A stretch of 37,855 bases of DNA from Hypsibius dujardini (lineage: Eukaryota; Tardigrada; Eutardigrada; Parachela; Hypsibiidae). The stretch covers positions 1 through 37,855 of the forward strand of contig LRSR01010977.1 in NCBI GenBank assembly GCA_001579985.1. Direction: 5' to 3'. The notes under the pieces were generated by a model that did not search any database, was not told the DNA's origin, and worked only from the letters and a program-made list of their open reading frames with translations. Of the stretch, positions 22,657 through 32,556 are shown one piece after another (within the stretch, counting starts at the first letter, position 1; every line of letters starts with the position of its first letter). The translations under genes and the position numbers were made by a program.

Positions 22657-24743
22657 TTACGCATAATTTTGCAATAGAGGATCTTCCAGCTTCTGGTTGT
22701 GTATAGGTCCTCCGAACCCACCCAGATTGACTTGCCTTTTCGGCAGTAGTGTCACGAATATGTTATAGTGCATGTATTTTTCAGGCCCCACACGTACCTG
22801 TAAACAGGATAATGGAGGTAAAGGTATTTGTTCTGCAATCAACGTATAATTTTTTTTTATCTAACCTATTACAACCTAGCAAATTGAAAGTAATACGGTT
22901 AAAAAATCGAGAACATGTGCGGTAGAAAAGGAAAAGTAGAAAGAGAAAAGTAAAGCGATTGAAAAATACTTCGTTAGATTTGATTCTGATCTGATTTTTT
23001 TTATTTAATATTTTTATTTTAATGATTTGATCCTACAAAACTCTTTTCTTTACATTCTCAGCCATATTATGCGTCATATATATATTTTTTTTTGCAATAT
23101 ACTGCCAAGTGATTGAGGCTCCTCATCTCTGCCCATCCATGGAGCAATAAAATTAATTACACGCACCTTTAGTTTGTACCAAGTTTGTCCTTCTGTGGGT
23201 TTTGTGATGTACTTAATTAGCACAAATTCCGAGCCAAGTTCATAATATTTGGGATCCTTCTGCATGGCTTTTTTAATCTGCGGCAAAACGAATTCATAAA
23301 CGCACATCGATATTACATCGCCAAAAGACTTATGAGAGAATAGTACAGGGCCCACTCTTCTACCCAGCGGTACCAATAATTTCCTGCAACTTACCTCGGC
23401 GGCAAGTTCTAGTCCCTCTTTATCTGCTGGTTTCTCTGCTGACCAACCGACCAAGTCCGGATGAACGCCCGCGGCTGGGGAATGCACCATGAAAAACACG
23501 CACACTACAATCAAACTGCAAACGAAATAAGATGGAGGACAGATTCTAAATTATCGATATATAGAATGTCTTGGGCTGGGAGCAATGTTGTTTTAGTGAT
23601 GATTTTGGTAATTTTTGAATCTCCAAACGGGCCCCCCATAAGGTTTAAATGCATCAAAAATCATCGATTTTCGTCGTTGAAAAAAGTAATGGTTTTTAAA
23701 TGACAAATAGTAAGGGGCCGCGTAAACTGCTAAATCTGCACTAGTTGGGGTACACACAATCCAAGACTATATGTAACACTAAGGGTATTCAACGCTGGCT
23801 TGTTTTGAAGCGTTATTTCGCTATATCAGACTCGCTTATCTCCCTGGTTTTGCCCAAAACACGCCCCTTGGCTTACCTGTGGCTGTGTCTACTTCGCTAA
23901 TCTCAACTCCCACTCACCAGTTAAATGTACATAATAAGCAAGCAGAAAACTGAGAAAAGGAGTTTCTTGGCTGCTTTTCCCGGATATTTTTGAAACTAGG
24001 GAAATTAGCGAGTTTGAAATAGCGAAACAAACACTGCAACACTGCATTGAACTTGCATTGAACATAGAAACTTCAGCAGAAAAAGAAACCAGACAATAAA
24101 TTCTATAATCAATTCATGCGTAATATGATAACATAAGAAGCGACCTCGAGATACCATCAAAGGGCAGTTTCATTTATGTTTTTCAATGGAGATGTGGGTT
24201 GTGGCTGATTTCAACAACACCAAAACAGAAATAAATAAATTCGACTGGGAGAGTGGAGTGAATTCCTTGTCAGTGTACTGTACTGTTTCAATCATTTGGT
24301 GCTGCTTTTTAGACCCACCCGTACATTATGATTGCACACACTGTGCTTTACTGCAGTCATGATACACGGTGGATCTAAAACGAAGCACCAAATGATCGAG
24401 ACAGTACAGTATACGTGGAGCTAGTATGGCTAAAGCCAGCCAGTAGTAATTCTCGTACGGTGGAGCTCACTCTCAGCGTATAAATCAAAACAAACTATTA
24501 TAGTGTGAGAATAGTTTTCGATAGCTCCGCCCTCAAACAATCTGAAAATAATCGATTGATTTGAATTGATTCCGCATTAAATTCTGGATGAGAGCAGGAC
24601 AAGGAAAATGTATTTCAATCGATACGCAGATTTCAACTGTTCAGGAATTGCTAAGGACTGCTTTAAACAAGGAAATGGGTAATCAAGAATAGATCAGACT
24701 CCTTGTGCTGTAGTAGATGGACTCACCATAATGTTCCATGCAT
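22657..24743 (-). CDS. Secreted stefin/cystatin-like protein 1, divergent reactive loop
   Basis: Cystatin-fold protein; family members inhibit papain-like cysteine proteases. Coding exons in order: 24727-24743, 23395-23515, 23167-23277, 22657-22797, totalling 390 nt, 129 residues. Phases (2, 0, 0) and the 111-nt third exon match cystatin 2. The N-terminus (M-H-G-T-L-C-L-I-V-V-C-V-F-F-M-V) is a signal peptide split by the first intron. Next comes GWSAEKPAD, the stefin-like N-terminal trunk (normally GGxSxxKP; here one Gly only). The loop that should read QxVxG is K-P-T-E-G, with only the final Gly kept. It is followed by YKLKVRVG and IFVTLLP. The fold is probably intact, but inhibition of papain-type enzymes is doubtful. 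The tiny first exon was found by analogy and phase, and is less certain than the rest. Confidence 0.85.
24273..24414. repeat. Near-perfect long hairpin inside cystatin 1 intron 1
   Basis: Arms 24273-24336 and 24352-24414 pair over about 63 nt with roughly ten to twelve mismatches, most of them transitions that leave G:U pairs on one strand. The loop is about 15 nt (24337-24351). Both arms share TACTGTACTGT and ATCATTTGGTGCT. It could be a small MITE or a transcribed double-stranded RNA or microRNA-like precursor. Confidence 0.8.
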
Positions 24744-24884
24744 GTTGCCAGAATGATGGCAACAAAACGTATCACAAACTACGGGGCGGGATGGAAAAGG
24801 TTTAAGTTCGAAATTGATTTGAAACGAGAAACGAGGCAAAGCCTTTTTAAAGCTGCTGGTTGGAATGTGAAGGCATTCTTGACA

Positions 24885-25390
24885 GTAATAATTACATCCA
24901 CGCCAATTAATATTATGCATAGTCTGTCAATGATAAATGTTTATGTCCCGTGCATAGACAGCTCCACAAGAGGCGCATGACAACGCCGCCCGAGGTATGG
25001 AAGCTTAGCCCCGAACTACTTCCTGTGTTACACGAGGCCGGTGGAGGTACGAACGCTGCACGCTCATGCTCGCTAACGTTTCTCGTCCTATACAAAACCC
25101 TGGCGATCCAGCAGTCGTGAAATGTCGGTAAGCCGATTTATATTACTGTCGGGCAATTCCAGTTTATTATATATTGTTTAGCTTACAGCAGTAATGACTT
25201 AACCATTACTATGGAGAATTTTTTCCCAGTAATTATTTGACAGTAATATTTACATCCCCTGGGGATGATCCCCACATCAATTAATAATATACAACTGTAT
25301 ATGCATATATTGCGAATGATTGATGTTATTTACCCTATGCGTGGAGTTACAGTGTACACACAAGAGATTCATGACACCGCTGCCCGCGGG
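24885..25390 (+). repeat. Diverged duplicated segment (24885-25010 and 25228-25390)
   Basis: Both copies share, in the same order, TTGACAGTAAT.ATTACATCC, CAATTAATA.TAT, ATGCATA, a CATGACA.CGC.GCCCG block and intervening A/T-rich sequence. The second copy carries extra bases. It looks like an old local duplication or two insertions of one element. Confidence 0.5.
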
Positions 25391-25734
25391 TAAGAATATA
25401 TTTGCTGAATTACTTAGAGGCATATGGTAATTTTGGTATCTGTCATTATCTTACTTTAATTCTTATTGTCAGTCCCCCCCCCCCGCTTTAAAGCTCAAAT
25501 TTTTCTCCCATAATATTTTCAGTCTTTTTAAAATTGAAACCCTCATGTAACGTAGGATGTCAATTGCGCCGGTGTAGTCCAGGAAAGTCCTTCCGCTTCT
25601 ATGACAAAATTATTTTCTTTTATGTGTGAATTTTACAGTAGGTACTTGCTACTGCGCAGTTTGAAAGTTTTAAATAAAATAAAAACTGACTAGTGGTGGT
25701 ATATAAAGGGCGCTGTCTTTATTACCGAAACACA

Positions 25735-26361
25735 TACTAATTGATTATTTGATGTTGCTTATCGTTCTCAAAATATCCAGAATGGGACCAACCGACTTTC
25801 CACATATCTCGGAACCAGTGGCTGCTAAATTGATTATGAACTAGCGATTGCAGCTTGAAGACGGAGTTCCGTAGATGCATGAATTTCACACTTGACGTTG
25901 TCTCGAAGAATCCAGTCTCAGATTTTGCGAGCAAAATCTTTTCACATACGAAAACCGTAGGCATCAAACGGCTGGCAAAGAGAAGTGGTTTTAGCTGGAA
26001 CGGTGACGACTTGAACTTTGCGACCTTCCGGTGTGGCGGCGTTAAGCAGAGCTTGATTCTTGTAGGTTTACCAGGAGTGTATCACAAGGACGGTTCGGTC
26101 TCCCTTATTCGGAAAGTAAACTTCTTCCAGCCACGTTTTTAGGTGGTCCTTCATCATGTTTCCAGATCGAGAGGCGGTCACGTAGATATTGGGCGCGGCG
26201 AAAAGATCTTGTTTCACCAGGGGACCAAAGCTGCCGGAAATCTCTTGCATCACGATGAACAGTGGCAAAAGCAGTTTGCCGGTTGCGTCGATTGTGGGCA
26301 TAATGGTGTAGAAATAGGTCATCTTGGATATGGATTGGACGCACATTTTTACTTTTTTCAT
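25735..26361 (-). pseudogene. DDE transposase relic (Tigger/pogo-related)
   Basis: The minus strand reads TIDATGKLLLPLFIVMQE, then PNIYVTASRSGNM, HLKTWLEEVYFP and VLVIHSW followed by a stop. It goes on in the same frame with LLNAATPEGRKVQ and TTSLCQPFD, and finally in another frame KLQSLVHNQFSSHWFRDMW. This order is the catalytic core and tail of a DDE endonuclease: a D in the first block, a second Asp normally in 'DSWSGH', here HSW. Several stops and at least one frameshift show decay. A minus-strand stretch at 26650-26889 ending YTPGIKKGYKLLDYAI could be its N-terminal helix-turn-helix, but this is weaker. Confidence 0.75.
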
Positions 26362-27534
26362 GCCTAGAACATGTCAATTTTCTCGACGGAATCGAAGAAA
26401 CCAGACAACAGTGCATCGGTAACAACAAACAGATATAGAGAAATTCGCCGTTCAGAGTGGTGTAATTTTCTTGTTAGTAGTTGCTCCACGATTTACCATT
26501 ATGCTAATTAGTGGTAAGTGGTTTTGTAAGGACTTTAATATGTTCTTTCGTAAGACAAAACATTTTCTCTTATGTTTCATGTTTACTAGGGAGTATTCAA
26601 AATATGGTTACAATTGATAAAGGTTACATTTACTGTCTTAAATACCCTTTCATATTGCGTAATCAAGGAGCTTGTAACCCTTTTTAATGCCTGGAGTATA
26701 ATGGTGACCAAACAGAGTAATATTTATGACACCAATTTTATTGCGAATTCCAGAGTAAACGTTTTTCCAAAGTAAGTTCAATAGTCTGGAAATGGAGTAC
26801 ATCTTGTCGATTTCAATAGTTTTGTTTAGCACAAAGTTTAACATTACTTGTAATTTTCGTAAAGGACGAGTACAGTGCCAGTTGACCACTGGTCAGTCGC
26901 TTTTGTAGTAAAAATAACTTCCTCATTGTGAATTTCCTTGTTCGAATTATTGTTTAAGTCCCTGTTGCTCAGCGGTATGAGCTTTATCTTAAGTGAGAAG
27001 GGTGACGGTCCAATTTATGAGCGAGATTTTTCCATTTTTTTCCTCACTTCTAGAGGCCGATTGGTTATGCCAAATGATACCAAATCGTTTGTGATTAAGG
27101 AGGGAGCATTTGGGCTAGACTGACCATTGGTCAACCAAGTGCGGTTCAGTCCAGAATTGAACCTGTTTTGCATCCCAATTTGGGATGCAGTTATGGATTC
27201 ATTTTGGTGTGGACAAAACGACAGACTGCCAAATTTTAACATAATTTGGTACCGTTTCGAGAACCGTAAAGGATTTCCATTACGGTTTGAATAACTGTCA
27301 CATTTTTCGTCAGGGTTATCGATATCCCCTTAAACCTCTGAGCCAGCCTAATATGTACACTTTCTCCCATTTTGCAGGATCACCCACGTGATGAAACAAA
27401 AATCTATTTTGTCGCATTTCAATTTAAATCAAATCGCGGAGCTGTATAGCATTTTTTATGGCAGTTCAGAGAAATTTAATTCTTGTGAAAAGAAATGTGT
27501 TCTGCTGCTATAACCCGCGTCAAAAACTGTGAAT

Positions 27535-28789
27535 TCATGTGTTAATTGTAATAGAGGGAGCAGCCGGTCGTAAGGGAGCTAGAAGCATCACATCACGCAA
27601 CACTGTTTTAACGGTGAAGGTGTTCTTCAACGATCGGAAAACGTCCACCTGCACGTAGCGTCCGGGTCCCACACGAATCTGTAAAATGAAGGAAGTATTT
27701 TACTTTGTATCGTCTTGCGATCTTAGCTTCTGTCGATTTGTTGTGCAAATAAGAAGTCCGGAAAACAGTACTCTTATATTCTCGGTATCGCAAGCCCAAC
27801 AGGACTTCCGGGTTCTCAAAAGGAGATTAGGTCTTCTCAGTGGATATAAAAAACGGGCCCTTTTCGTCTTAAATACTGAATGTGCAGTATGAGTTTGTTA
27901 TAGTTTCTAACGCCGTCTGCAGCCTGAAGAGAACAACACCTTGGCAAGTGGGTCAGACGTGCGAAAGATCCCCCGTCAGGGCCCTTTCCGCCAGATTATG
28001 CACCGACCCCCTGGCAGGCAAACGAGCCAGTGTGGATTAATTACGTTACAAACCTTGAGGATGTAATTCTTGCCCGCTACGATTTGGGTGGTGTACTTAA
28101 CGACCACAAATTCAGAGGGTGCGGGACGAGCATCCGCAAGTTGACGTAGCACTTCAGTTTTGACCTAAATTAAAACAAACGGTGGCCAAAACAGGAGACA
28201 AATCAATACTTTGGCCAATGCAATGCCATAGGTAAACTGAAATAAAAAAGGCAGAACATGGGTAGAGGTTAGGAGCTTACGTACAGCGTCAGCAACTTCC
28301 TGTGCAGACACATCTCCTGGCTTTTCTGCCGACCAGCCTCCTGGAACGCCGAGATTGCTAGTGCAGTTTGTGGTCGAAAAAAGGGCCAGGAGCATCCCGC
28401 TGGCCACTGCCAAGCTGTGATCAAAATATATAACTACCATGGGTAATGATACATTCTGATAATGCTAGGTATAAAAAAATTTAACTTATTACGATAATTA
28501 ATTTTTACTTAGTCTGTCAGTAACTAAATCTTTTAGTTTAGTTTCAGTCAACATTATTAGACTACTTTAAGTTTTAATTTTATCAAAACATTAGCGACTA
28601 GAAGTTTTGGTTTAGTTTGTTTGTTTGAGAAACTAAATAAAACTAAAAGTAAAACATAATTACTGACACTTTTAACTCAATTTCAGTTTGGTTTTTAGTT
28701 TCATTTAACTTAACTTTGCCATCTCTAGGCACCGTCCTGGTATATGCGACTGGGAGCAATGAAACTCACCTTAGCGTTGATGCGTGCAT
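27535..28789 (-). CDS. Secreted stefin/cystatin-like protein 2, intact QIVAG loop
   Basis: Predicted secreted inhibitor of papain-like cysteine proteases. Coding exons in order: 28770-28789, 28285-28414, 28054-28164, 27535-27678, totalling 405 nt, 134 residues. The start M-H-A-S-T-L-S-L-A-V-A-S-G-M-L-L-A-L gives a signal peptide. Then come PGGWSAEKPGD (the N-terminal Gly-Gly trunk), FVVVKYTTQIVAGKNYILK with the canonical QxVxG first loop, and IRVGPGRYVQVDVF, the usual strand after it. The sequence resembles intracellular stefins but carries a secretion signal. No Cys pair typical of type-2 cystatins is seen in the C-terminal half. Intron positions are those of cystatin 1, so the two arose by tandem duplication. 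ATTAAA about 60 bp past the stop may serve as polyadenylation signal. Confidence 0.9.
28475..28732 (-). repeat. Dispersed A/T-rich repeat copy, reverse orientation
   Basis: In reverse complement it starts CCTAGAGATGGCAAAG and runs into GAAACTAAAAACC, TAATGTTGACTGAAACTAAA and similar. It is the same family as 18735-18965. It sits in cystatin 2 intron 1, directly inside the first exon's donor. Confidence 0.6.
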
Positions 28790-30133
28790 GTTGTCTCGGA
28801 GAAGAAGTGTAGAAAAGCAAGGTTCCAACGGGTCTGCAACAGGTGATATGTAGTAGAAGCTTCAAGCTTGCAATGGTAGAAGCAGCACGACAAATGTCAG
28901 CTGCGGTGGGAATGCGGAAGTTCAAAGTCTTGACAAAATATACCTTCCAGGCGTGTAAATCAGCATGAATTATACTTAATTTGTGATGTGTGGTAAGAGG
29001 CAACTTCGTCTTCGGGGGGAAGGGGCGGTTGAGTTAATTTAGATACTGTACATACTTTGAGCAGGAGGGTAAAGACACATAATTATAACCTTGTACGAAG
29101 CAGACAAATCGTTGGAAGAAACTGCAAAAAACTGCCTGTCGGTTAAGATTAATGAGACAAACACCAGATGGAAGTTGATTATCGTGAATTAGACGAAGGC
29201 CAGGTGCTAGCTGATTGGTCACGGAGTTTCTTTTTGCTGACCTAAACATCATTTGAATCATGCGTTCTATCGTGTGCATGCAGTATAACAATACCATCTT
29301 CCAACAGCTGGATTTACGAGGAAAATGCGTAATGGCATGACCACAACGGACCCAATATCCTTTACAGGCTTCCCAGACGAAATTAAATCTTACATATCTT
29401 CGACATAACGCAGTATGTCAGGGTTGTACGGGGAAGAATATTCTCCTTGTCCCAGATTTAATGCACCCGCGTTTCAATTGAAATTTCGAAGATTTTACGT
29501 AGAAAAATGTGGACACACTAGTGAAACAGTTTTCAAAAATAAATAGACAGAAAAAACTGAAAATTGAACTGTTAAAACAGTTGAGCAAAAACTTCGACTG
29601 ACACAAAAGTAGAGAAAGATTACATGCTGCAGACAATGCAAGAAGAGGAGCTTAAGCTCAATTAAAGCTTAATTAAAGAAGTATAGGGTGAATGAGATGG
29701 GATCGGTCTGTCACGGGAGTTCGCGGGCACCCGGACACAGTACGGCTTCTTAACTAAATACGTGGTGTAGTGGACTCTGAATCACGTCGACCCGTGCCAA
29801 GGAAGGGTTGGAAATATTATTTGAATACAAGGAACTAGTGAACTGCACACTAAACTGCACTGCAAAGACTTTACAACCAAGCGGTCCGCTTAAATAGTGC
29901 ACAAATAGTACAGACACAGTAAGAAGAAGTACGAACTGTCAGAACTAATTAACCACAACTGCACGCAGCAACTGGTTTCTAGTGTGAAAATGTAATAACA
30001 CTAAAACAGGCAGTGACTCACGAACAGAACTAAAAAAAGAGTCGTGACAGGTCAGCGTAGTAGTAGTAGACGTTGTTGCAGAGATTACCTATGGTATTAC
30101 AAACCCAGTTTACGCAAAGAATTGTTGGAAGGG
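28790..30133. other. Spacer upstream of cystatin 2
   Basis: 1.3 kb. The minus-strand frames at 29034-29297 and 29418-29636 have no recognisable motif and no credible splice partners. Promoter elements for cystatin 2 should lie near 28800-29000, but no clear TATA box was seen. Confidence 0.5.
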
Positions 30134-30535
30134 CTAGCGGTCAGGTGCTCTGTGAGTGTTGCTGTCGTACTTCCTATCCTCATTAGAGCCGTACTGGTTG
30201 TACTTCTTCTTTTCGTAGTTGTCAGGCGCTTTATATGCGTTTCCGTTGTACTTAATCTCGTCATGGTCCTCCTTCTCGTAGTTTTCAGGCGCTCGATATA
30301 CATTTCCGTCGTACTTTTTATCCTCATACGCATTGTCCTTTCTTCTTGTAGTTGTCCGGCGCTCTGTATGTGTTATCATCGTACTTTCGGTCATCATAAT
30401 TATTACCGTAATGGTTGTTCATCCGGTAGTTGTTGTCGTGATTATAAAAACCGCCTTCTTAGCCGTTATTTTGGCGGTAACGGTTGCCGCCCATGCCGCC
30501 ATACCCATCGAGGCCTTTGGAAGTAAGAAAAGGTT
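30134..30535 (-). pseudogene. Tyr/Asn-rich repeat protein, broken reading frame
   Basis: The minus strand encodes GLDGYGGMGGNRYRQNNG, a TAA, EGGFYNHDNNYRMNNHYGNN, then repeats of the type K-Y-(D/N)-x-N-x-Y-(R/K)-A-P-(D/E)-N-Y-(K/E)-K, four copies ending HRAPDR and TAG. Between repeats 1 and 2 the frame shifts by one base within a run of AAG/AAA codons near 30340. So there is one in-frame stop and one indel. The repeat pattern leaves no doubt about the coding strand. It may be a recent pseudogene, or the breaks may be sequencing errors. The composition matches the secreted peptide gene just upstream at 30820-31106. No family is recognised. Confidence 0.5.
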
Positions 30536-30819
30536 TTAACAAAAACGTTTAAGTGTCCACTCTATCCGTGAATATATTGTCATTAGACGCACAGCGGCGC
30601 ATTTCATTTCTCCATTCAGTGTATTTAAAATAAATCAATGTTTTGCCTAAATAAAATTCCCAATTTAAATAAAACCAGAAAGTCACGGGAAATTAATATT
30701 TAGTACCTACGCAATCAAAAATGTAGAATATCTCAGCCATGATTTCGGATTCTAATTAAACTTAAAATATATTTTACCTCAAGAAAAACGGTTATTTTAT
30801 ACACATTTAATAGGATTCG

Positions 30820-31106
30820 TTATTTCATACTCAGTTCGTTGAGGAGCAAGGGAAAATCGGACACCGCCCAGTTGTAGAGGTTGAAAATTTCATCACGCCT
30901 GTTACGGTATCCGTCATTCTCGTAGTTGTTCCTGTGGTCGTACTCGGGTCTCTGGTCGTAGGACTCTTCCCTGTGTCCGTACTCCCTTGCGGAGACGACC
31001 ACGCCTAGTATGCATGCACAAAATTGTCACTTCGACCACGTGATCAGACATAATTTGGGAAAAGTGTCTTACCAAAAAGAATGAGAGCTAAAACATAAGT
31101 AACCAT
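30820..31106 (-). CDS. Small secreted Tyr/Asn/Arg-rich peptide precursor
   Basis: Two exons, 31073-31106 and 30820-31004, give 219 nt and 72 residues. The start MVTYVLALILFGVVVSA is a signal peptide with likely cleavage before REYGHREE. The mature part is polar and Tyr-rich (ESYDQRPEYDHRNNYENDGY) and ends in a less polar tail, NLYNWAVSDFPLLLNELSMK. The donor GTAAGA and acceptor CATACTAG are acceptable, and the phase (1) closes exactly. No known family is recognised; possible roles are a cuticle-associated or antimicrobial-type peptide, which is inference only. Upstream, in-frame ATG codons from the 9-bp repeat could add Met-Ala-Thr units, so the true start is uncertain. Confidence 0.6.
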
Positions 31107-31190
31107 AGTAGTCATAGTAACCATAGTAGCCATAGTAGCCATAGTAGCCATAGTAGCCATAGTAGCCATAGTAGCCATAGTAGCCATAGT
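31103..31190 (-). repeat. 9-bp tandem repeat (ATGGCTACT)n, about 10 units
   Basis: Ten units, two of them variant, overlap the start of the secreted peptide gene. On the minus strand one frame reads (Met-Ala-Thr)n, in frame with the peptide. Another reads (Gly-Tyr-Tyr)n, preceded by RKYPSDWDY and ending YGYLCFSSHSFW at a TAA. Confidence 0.95.
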
Positions 31191-32556
31191 CCCAGTCAGA
31201 GGGATACTTGCGTCCAAGAATACTTTGACGATTTGTCTGGGTAGTGATAGTTCTTGATGTAGCATTGCTTTATATTTATTTCTAAGTGATTGTGAAAAAT
31301 GAATGTTTACTCAACACTCTGCATGATGCAACAAGAACATTACGTTTCAGTCTAAATAAATCAGTGGTGGTATAGTTTTTTAAACGTAACGCAGAAAATA
31401 ATTAAATACTTTTGTGAAATAATTGCGCTGCTTGTCTAGCCTTGCACCAGTAGTTGCGATTAAAGACATTGATGTAAGGTTGTAGTACTCGTATGAGAAA
31501 GCTTGAACGAACGGTTTGAAGAAGTAAAACACGAAGCTATTGCATCGGTTTCCGGGTAACTTCTTTCGTGCACGTTTGCATATGGAGCTGTTGATGAAGT
31601 GAGAGTCGTCACGTTTTTTCCCCTAAATGCATGCATGCATGCATGCTCAATATCCTTGACCTAGTTGTGTGAGCGCATGATTTTTACGAAGAATGGGCGT
31701 TCGCTGCACGTTCTGGAAGTGGGACACCACGACAGACGGTAGCGATCATCAAATGTTGTCCGGTGAAAGTGCAAGTGACTGTCTGTTCGAATGAGTCACA
31801 GTCGTCTTAGAAATTGATTCTGAAAAATGAGAGGAACGAGGGAAAAATAATAACAAATTGATTGACCACACCGATCCAAAATGATACGTGTTGTCATCTA
31901 AATAAAAGGACATCAAGTTGTCGTTTCATTCTGCTTTCCGCTTCTGGGGAATTCAGAATCACGGACGAGCTGTCGGTTAATTCTCGGGGCATGACATTAC
32001 TGTTCAGAGGATGGAATAACATAAATTCCATACATATGCCTACGGAGAGGCTGGTGGGCCCAAAAATCGGCACCAAATTCTCCAGACTCTACAGTAATGT
32101 AGAGTAAAGTGGTTTAAAAGTGTCTGATACAAAGATGGTGCGCTCTCGAAATTCAGCGCTCGCGCTCGCAAGCGCACCATCTCTGGTCTAATCCTCCAAG
32201 CGGCTGTGAATTAAGGCAGACCATAAAACGGCTACTACTTGCAAACCATTATTGGGACCTAGAGGAATTAAGAACGTGCCTAACCCCAAGACCAGCCACA
32301 ATTACGATTTTGTTTCAGTCTCCTTAGATAGAGCTTCTGTCATGGGAACAAAATGAAACCCGATAACGGCACTATTTACCGTACTCTCGGTGCAAGTGGA
32401 TAACAGACAACTATAACAGTAGTAGCTGTGGTTTCGGTTTTACATGCATTTGTCTAATTGTTTCTCCAAAATAGTACCTCCACAATTTGTCTTAAGTATT
32501 ATTCCGGTCAAGCAAAAATAAGAGGCCGTTCTTTTAACTAAACAAACACCCTAAAG
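31191..32556. other. Divergent spacer before the PMP3 gene
   Basis: 1.37 kb between the minus-strand peptide gene and the plus-strand PMP3 gene, so it should hold both promoters. It contains five tandem GCAT tetranucleotides (31629-31646) and a perfect 12-bp inverted repeat, AGATGGTGCGCT/AGCGCACCATCT (32133-32144 and 32171-32182). No exon is supported. Confidence 0.5.

Larger units (their letters stand above)
24744..27534. other. Spacer between the two cystatin genes
   Basis: 2.8 kb containing the DDE transposase relic, a diverged duplication (24885-25010 against 25228-25390) and several short palindromes, for example GCATCCCAATTTGGGATGC near 27172 and GACCATTGGTC near 27122. No host exon was recognised. 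Confidence 0.55.

Noticed and set aside
25855-26142. Plus-strand 95-residue frame
   Set aside because: It is antisense to the DDE transposase relic, whose minus-strand motifs are recognisable across several frames.
29034-29297. Minus-strand 87-residue frame
   Set aside because: No domain, signal or splice partner could be found. It may be noise or an old element.
30044-30526. Plus-strand 160-residue frame, extremely Val/Leu-rich, looking like a membrane protein
   Set aside because: It is the antisense of Tyr/Asn/Lys-rich repeats on the minus strand; the repeat register and codon pattern belong to the minus-strand reading.
31894-32076. Minus-strand frame with FGPTSLSVGI, slightly like a Cys-loop receptor exon
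   Set aside because: Only a few residues fit, the frame stops soon and no neighbouring exons of such a receptor exist. It is left as unsupported.
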